From: Aurelia coerulea
Taxonomy: Eukaryota > Cnidaria > Scyphozoa > Semaeostomeae > Ulmaridae
Reading direction: 5' to 3'
Length of the DNA stretch: 64,000 bases
Assembly (NCBI GenBank): GCA_039566865.1
Contig: CM076949.1
Span: forward strand, 124,001 to 188,000
The translations under genes and the position numbers were made by a program. The notes under the pieces are model-generated. The model saw nothing but the letters and a program-made list of their open reading frames with translations. It was not told where the DNA came from and ran no database searches. Of this stretch, positions 33,901 to 42,900 are shown piece after piece. Positions within the stretch are counted from its first letter, which is position 1; every line of letters starts with the position of its first letter.

Positions 33901-36900
33901 TTCAATCTTGCTAAGTGATTTCATGAGGCATTGAATCAAGTAACAATGTGATGGCATTTTAGCATTGATAATATTGTGAAATTTGCATCTTGTCTCATAA
34001 AATGAAATGAACAACTTTTCTATATTGAAGAGTCATTTTTAGTTCTTACTTTCTCTTATAATTTCAATCTTGCTAAGTGATTTCATGAGGCATTGAATCA
34101 AGTAACAATGTGAGGGCATTTTAGCATTGATAATATTGTGAAATTTACATCTTGTCTCATAAAATGAAATGAACAACTTTTCTATATTCCAGAGACATTT
34201 TTAGTTCTTACTTTCTCGTATAATTTCAATCTTGCTAAGTGATTTCATGAAACATTAATTAAGTAACAATGTGAGGGCATTTTAGCATTGATAATATTGT
34301 GAAATTTGCATCTTGTCTCATAAAATGAAATGAACAACTTTTCTATATTGCAGAGTCATTTTTAGTTCTTACTTTCTCTTATAATTTCAATCTTGCTAAG
34401 TGATTTCATGAAACATTAATTAAGTAACAATGTGAGGGCATTTTAGCATTGATAATATTGTGAAATTTACATCTTGTCTCATAAAATGAAATGAACAACT
34501 TTTCTATATTGCAGAGTCATTTTTAGTTCTTACTTTCTCTTATAATTTCAATCTTGCTAAGTGATTTCATGAGGCATTGAATCAAGTAACAATGTGAGGG
34601 CATTTTAGCATTGATAATATTGTGAAATTTACATCTTGTCTCATAAAATGAAATGAACAACTTTTCTATATTCCAGAGACATTTTTAGTTCTTACTTTCT
34701 CGTATAATTTCAATCTTGCTAAGTGATTTCATGAGACATTGAATCAAGTAACAATGTGAGGGCATTTTAGCATTGATAATATTGTGAAATTTACATCTTG
34801 TCTCATAAAATGAAATGAACAACTTTTCTATATTCCAGAGACATTTTTAGTTCTTACTTTCTCGTATAATTTCAATCTTGCTAAGTGATTTCATGAAACA
34901 TTAATTAAGTAACAATGTGATGGCATTTTAGCATTGATAATATTGTGAAATTTACATCTTGTCTCATAAAATGAAATGAACAACTTTTCTATATTGAAGA
35001 GTCATTTTTAGTTCTTACTTTCTCGTATAATTTCAATCTTGCTAAGTGATTTCATGAGACATTAATTAAGTAACAATGTGATGGCATTTTAGCATTGATA
35101 ATATTGTGAAATTTACATCTTGTCTCATAAAATGAAATGAACAACTTTTCTATATTGCAGAGTCATTTTTAGTTCTTACTTTCTCTTATAATTTCAATCT
35201 TGCTAAGTGATTTCATGAAACATTAATTAAGTAACAATGTGAGGGCATTTTAGCATTGATAATATTGTGAAATTTGCATCTTGTCTCATAAAATGAAATG
35301 AACAACTTTTCTATATTCCAGAGACATTTTTAGTTCTTACTTTCTCGTATAATTTCAATCTTGCTAAGTGATTTCATGAAACATTAATTAAGTAACAATG
35401 TGATGGCATTTTAGCATTGATAATATTGTGAAATTTACATCTTGTCTCATAAAATGAAATGAACAACTTTTCTATATTGCAGAGTCATTTTTAGTTCTTA
35501 CTTTCTCTTATAATTTCAATCTTGCTAAGTGATTTCATGAAACATTAATTAAGTAACAATGTGAGGGCATTTTAGCATTGATAATATTGTGAAATTTGCA
35601 TCTTGTCTCATAAAATGAAATGAACAACTTTTCTATATTGCAGAGTCATTTTTAGTTCTTACTTTCTCGTATAATTTCAATCTTGCTAAGTGATTTCATG
35701 AGGCATTGAATCAAGTAACAATGTGAGGGCATTTTAGCATTGATAATATTGTGAAATTTACATCTTGTCTCATAAAATGAAATGAACAACTTTTCTATAT
35801 TCCAGAGACATTTTTAGTTCTTACTTTCTCGTATAATTTCAATCTTGCTAAGTGATTTCATGAAACATTAATTAAGTAACAATGTGAGGGCATTTTAGCA
35901 TTGATAATATTGTGAAATTTGCATCTTGTCTCATAAAATGAAATGAACAACTTTTCTATATTGCAGAGTCATTTTTAGTTCTTACTTTCTCTTATAATTT
36001 CAATCTTGCTAAGTGATTTCATGAGGCATTGAATCAAGTAACAATGTGAGGGCATTTTAGCATTGATAATATTGTGAAATTTACATCTTGTCTCATAAAA
36101 TGAAATGAACAACTTTTCTATATTGCAGAGTCATTTTTAGTTCTTACTTTCTCTTATAATTTCAATCTTGCTAAGTGATTTCATGAGGCATTGAATCAAG
36201 TAACAATGTGAGGTCATTTTAGCATTGATAATATTGTGAAATTTACATCTTGTCTCATAAAATGAAATGAACAACTTTTCTATATTCCAGAGACATTTTT
36301 AGTTCTTACTTTCTCGTATAATTTCAATCTTGCTAAGTGATTTCATGAAACATTAATTAAGTAACAATGTGAGGGCATTTTAGCATTGATAATATTGTGA
36401 AATTTGCATCTTGTCTCATAAAATGAAATGAACAACTTTTCTATATTGCAGAGTCATTTTTAGTTCTTACTTTCTCTTATAATTTCAATCTTGCTAAGTG
36501 ATTTCATGAGGCATTGAATCAAGTAACAATGTGAGGGCATTTTAGCATTGATAATATTGTGAAATTTACATCTTGTCTCATGAAATGAAATGAACAACTT
36601 TTCTATATTCCAGAGACATTTTTAGTTCTTACTTTCTCGTATAATTTCAATCTTGCTAAGTGATTTCATGAGACATTGAATCAAGTAACAATGTGAGGGG
36701 ATTTTAGCATTGATAATATTGTGAAATTTGCATCTTGTCTCATAAAGTGAAATGAACAACTTTTCTATATTCCAGAGACATTTTTAGTTCTTACTTTCTC
36801 GTATAATTTCAATCTTGCTAAGTGATTTCATGAGACATTAATTAAGTAACAATTTGAGGGCATTTTAGCATTGATAATATTGTGAAATTTACATCCTGTC

Positions 36901-39900
36901 TCATAAAATGAAATGAACAACTTTTCTTTCTTCCAGAGACATTTTTAGTTCTTACTTTCTCGTATAATTTCAATCTTGCTAAGTGATTTCATGAGACATT
37001 GAATCAAGTATCAGTGTGAGGGGATTTTAGCATTGATAATATTGTGAAATTTACATCTTGTCTCATGAAATGAAATGAACAACTTTTCTATATTCCAGAG
37101 ACATTTTTAGTTCTTACTTTCTCGTATAACTTCAATCTTGCTAAGTGATTTCATGAGACATTGAATCAAGTATCAGTGTGAGGGGATTTTAGCATTGATA
37201 ATATTGTGAAATTTGCATCCTGTCTCATAAAATGAAATGAAGAACTTTTCTATATTCCAGAGACATTTTTAGTTCTTACTTTCTCGTATAATTTCAATCT
37301 TGCTAAGTGATTTCATGAGACATTGAATCAAGTAACAATGTGAGGGGATTTTAGCATTGATAATATTGTGAAATTTACATCCTGTCTCATAAAATGAAAT
37401 GAACACCTTTTCTATATTCCAGAGACATTTTTAGTTCTTACTTTCTCGTATAATTTCAATCTTGCTAAGTGATTTCTTGAGACATTGAATCAAGTAACAA
37501 TGTGATGGCATTTTAGCATTGATAATATTGTGAAATTTACATCCTGTCTCATAAAATGAAATGAACACCTTTTCTATATTCCAGAGACATTTTTAGTTCT
37601 TACTTTCTCGTATAATTTCAATCTTGCTAAGTGATTTCATGAGACATTGAATCAAGTAACAATGTGATGGCATTTTAGCATTGATAATATTGTGAAATTT
37701 ACATCCTGTCTCATAAAATGAAATGAACACCTTTTCTATATTGCAGAGTCATTTTTAGTTCTTACTTTCTCTTATAATTTCAATCTTGCTAAGTGATTTC
37801 ATGAGGCATTGAATCAAGTAACAATGTGAGGGCATTTTAGCATTGATAATATTGTGAAATTTACATCTTGTCTCATAAAATGAAATGAACAACTTTTCTA
37901 TATTCCAGAGACATTTTTAGTTCTTACTTTCTCGTATAATTTCAATCTTGCTAAGTGATTTCATGAAACATTAATTAAGTAACAATGTGAGGGCATTTTA
38001 GCATTGATAATATTGTGAAATTTGCATCTTGTCTCATAAAATGAAATGAACAACTTTTCTATATTGCAGAGTCATTTTTAGTTCTTACTTTCTCTTATAA
38101 TTTCAATCTTGCTAAGTGATTTCATGAGGCATTGAATCAAGTAACAATGTGAGGGCATTTTAGCATTGATAATATTGTGAAATTTACATCTTGTCTCATA
38201 AAATGAAATGAACAACTTTTCTATATTGCAGAGTCATTTTTAGTTCTTACTTTCTCTTATAATTTCAATCTTGCTAAGTGATTTCATGAGGCATTGAATC
38301 AAGTAACAATGTGAGGTCATTTTAGCATTGATAATATTGTGAAATTTACATCTTGTCTCATAAAATGAAATGAACAACTTTTCTATATTCCAGAGACATT
38401 TTTAGTTCTTACTTTCTCGTATAATTTCAATCTTGCTAAGTGATTTCATGAAACATTAATTAAGTAACAATGTGAGGGCATTTTAGCATTGATAATATTG
38501 TGAAATTTGCATCTTGTCTCATAAAATGAAATGAACAACTTTTCTATATTGCAGAGTCATTTTTAGTTCTTACTTTCTCTTATAATTTCAATCTTGCTAA
38601 GTGATTTCATGAGGCATTGAATCAAGTAACAATGTGAGGGCATTTTAGCATTGATAATATTGTGAAATTTACATCTTGTCTCATGAAATGAAATGAACAA
38701 CTTTTCTATATTCCAGAGACATTTTTAGTTCTTACTTTCTCGTATAATTTCAATCTTGCTAAGTGATTTCATGAGACATTGAATCAAGTAACAATGTGAG
38801 GGGATTTTAGCATTGATAATATTGTGAAATTTGCATCTTGTCTCATAAAGTGAAATGAACAACTTTTCTATATTCCAGAGACATTTTTAGTTCTTACTTT
38901 CTCGTATAATTTCAATCTTGCTAAGTGATTTCATGAGACATTAATTAAGTAACAATTTGAGGGCATTTTAGCATTGATAATATTGTGAAATTTACATCCT
39001 GTCTCATAAAATGAAATGAACAACTTTTCTTTCTTCCAGAGACATTTTTAGTTCTTACTTTCTCGTATAATTTCAATCTTGCTAAGTGATTTCATGAGAC
39101 ATTGAATCAAGTATCAGTGTGAGGGGATTTTAGCATTGATAATATTGTGAAATTTACATCTTGTCTCATGAAATGAAATGAACAACTTTTCTATATTCCA
39201 GAGACATTTTTAGTTCTTACTTTCTCGTATAACTTCAATCTTGCTAAGTGATTTCATGAGACATTGAATCAAGTATCAGTGTGAGGGGATTTTAGCATTG
39301 ATAATATTGTGAAATTTGCATCCTGTCTCATAAAATGAAATGAAGAACTTTTCTATATTCCAGAGACATTTTTAGTTCTTACTTTCTCGTATAATTTCAA
39401 TCTTGCTAAGTGATTTCATGAGACATTGAATCAAGTAACAATGTGAGGGGATTTTAGCATTGATAATATTGTGAAATTTACATCCTGTCTCATAAAATGA
39501 AATGAACACCTTTTCTATATTCCAGAGACATTTTTAGTTCTTACTTTCTCGTATAATTTCAATCTTGCTAAGTGATTTCTTGAGACATTGAATCAAGTAA
39601 CAATGTGATGGCATTTTAGCATTGATAATATTGTGAAATTTACATCCTGTCTCATAAAATGAAATGAACACCTTTTCTATATTCCAGAGACATTTTTAGT
39701 TCTTACTTTCTCGTATAATTTCAATCTTGCTAAGTGATTTCATGAGACATTGAATCAAGTAACAATGTGATGGCATTTTAGCATTGATAATATTGTGAAA
39801 TTTACATCCTGTCTCATAAAATGAAATGAACACCTTTTCTATATTCCAGAGACATTTTTAGTTCTTACTTTCTCGTATAATTTCAATCTTGCTAAGTGAT

Positions 39901-42900
39901 TTCATGAGACATTGAATCAAGTAACAATGTGATGGCATTTTAGCATTGATAATATTGTGAAATTTACATCCTGTCTCATAAAATGAAATGAACACCTTTT
40001 CTATATTCCAGAGACATTTTTAGTTCTTACTTTCTCGTATAATTTCAATCTTGCTAAGTGATTTCATGAGACATTGAATCAAGTAACAATGTGATGGCAT
40101 TTTAGCATTGATAATATTGTGAAATTTACATCCTGTCTCATAAAATGAAATGAACACCTTTTCTATATTCCAGAGACATTTTTAGTTCTTACTTTCTCGT
40201 ATAATTTCAATCTTGCTAAGTGATTTCATGAGACATTGAATCAAGTAACAATGTGAGGGGATTTTAGCATTGATAATATTGTGAAATTTACATCCTGTCT
40301 CATAAAATGAAATGAACACCTTTTCTATATTCCAGAGACATTTTTAGTTCTTACTTTCTCGTATAATTTCAATCTTGCTAAGTGATTTCATGAGACATTG
40401 AATCAAGTAACAATGTGAGGGGATTTTAGCATTGATAATATTGTGAAATTTACATCCTGTCTCATAAAATGAAATGAACAACTTTTCTATATTCCAGAGA
40501 CATTTTTAGTTCTTACTTTCTCGTATAATTTCAATCTTGCTAAGTGATTTCATGAGACATTGAATCAAGTAACAATGTGAGGGGATTTTAGCATTGATAA
40601 TATTGTGAAATTTACATCCTGTCTCATAAAATGAAATGAATAACTATTCTATATTCCAGAGACATTGCAAGTCCCAGCCTCCGGAAGTGCTGGTAAATTT
40701 TTCCCAAATAACATATTAACCAAGATGACTGAATGGATTTGTATTACATATGCCGATTATGTGGTAATTATTTTCTTTTATTATTCTTTAGTTGTTGTCT
40801 CCATTTATTCATTTAACGTGGTAATATTTGATTGCTATTCATTTCTTTTTTCGTCGCACAGTAGGTACACAACTCGTAAAGTCTCTTCGTCGTTTCTCAG
40901 TTATTAAAATAGCCTCATAATTGCCTCATAATTGCCTCATATATTGGTGCTTCAAACTTCGAGAATTTCTTCACTTTAATTGCAAATTTTGATTTTTCAA
41001 TCAAGTCTTAATTCGAATCATTCATTGCAGCTCATTAGAATGAATCAATTTTTCTGCAGTCAGTTGCATCATATTGCCTCATCGTTCATTACAGCAATGT
41101 CCTCGTTAGATAAAAGGAGATAATAGAACAATGGCTTTAGAAAGATAGACTAACTTTTGATCAATTAAACTGCCATTGGGGTCAATTGACCCATTAACAT
41201 GATTCTTATCTATTTCAAAGGAATTGGGTTTCACAGAAGATTTGATTAATTCTGAAATGGTTTCAAATCAAGACATATTTTATCTTGCATCCATGAAAAG
41301 AAATCAAGGTATTTTGAATGATCAATATCTGTTTGAATGCGGCTACCATCTATCTCTTACAATTAACATTAGCATTTGAAGTAAACTTTCAAAATGCTTA
41401 AAAAATTATTGCCACTATTTATTACCATATCATTGTTAATTTTAATAATGTGTTCATGAATTTCTGCTGCAATGATATTTTCATATCAAGAGATGAAATG
41501 ATAATTAAGAAGCTAAATCTCCATTTCGGAGCAGTTACCCTACAGCTAATTATCCCAAGCTATGTCAGCCAACCATTTTTTACTTTATTTTATTTGTTTT
41601 TTCTTTTCTATTTTATCCCTGAGTGCCTGAGATTTTTGTACCATTTTGTTGATATTTTTTAGAACTTCGCCCTTACTTATGGCTAAAGAAGTTTTTTCCT
41701 GTTGGGTTTTCGCGAAGAATTTGGACAATCCCATAAGTTTTTAACATATTCCTCATCGAACCCACATCTCCTGCAAAGAGAATCAGTGTACTTTCCTTTG
41801 TAGTTTGCTCTTAGGTCTACCATGTTTAGTTTTAATTTCAGTAGAGATGAGGCCTCGTCATACCTCAGATACTCTTTCATTTCAAACTTACTACCCTTGA
41901 TAAATCTGAGTTTAGTCTTCTTATTATTTTTAGAGATGAGGTGGCTATTTCTGCTTCTGCTAATTTGTTTCTTTTTTTTCGTTCAGAGGAATTGCAAGTT
42001 GCTATCTCAATTGGAGATGATTTTCCATTGAGACCACCTCTATTCGCATTGTTGATTAGGAATAACTCAAATCTGATCTCAGCAAATGCTTCGAAGGTAA
42101 GAAAGATCCATAGATTTTGTGTTTCTTGCAGTCGCCCTGTGAATAGTTCACTTGTCTATTTTCTTTTAAGAGTCAATTTTTATGTTGATTACTTCCCAAT
42201 TATTGAAGAAACATTTCCACTGATCGTCGCAAGATACTACCTCTTGAATATTGTATTTTCATCATTCATCAATATTTACCGTTATGATCAAACTTGCTAT
42301 TTTACGTTTATTTACCAGCCTGATTTTCTTTAGGACATTGAACGAGAAGTGAATGTCTCTTTTATGGAATTATTGAGCGAGGATAAACTTGACATGCTGT
42401 TATCAAACCAGCTTCGTAAAATCATGGTATGCATGTTCTCAATAATTTGATAATTTCATTTTTTATTTCATTTGTCAATTTGCGTATGATGAAATCACAC
42501 CCTTCTGACTCATTCCATCCAATTCAATCAAATTCAATCCAATTCAATCCAGTCGAGTCAGTAATCAATGAAATTGTTATTTGGTCAAAGGAGTAGAAAA
42601 CTATATTACCACTGTAACTCCACAGCCTGAAATTTGCAAATGTTTATGAAATAGTGCATTTATCGGGTCACCAAAAACACTTGACTAATATCAAAGCGAG
42701 CTCAATTTAAGTTTGACCAGGGAAAACAAAGTTGCAAAAAGAATAGATTTCACGCAGTTTTGGCTATTTGCTTCAAAATGATTTCTAAACCTCGACTGGG
42801 AAAAGATGGCACTTATTTAGCTCTGAACAAGGAGCGAAAGATGCGAAATCCTTTTAAAATTGGCATTATTTACAATATTTATAGATTGAAATGACCAATA

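Noticed and set aside
24823..40659. CRISPR-like array
   Set aside because: Regular repeats, but there are no unique spacers: the whole 161/162-bp monomer is repeated, and it lies in an animal gene intron.
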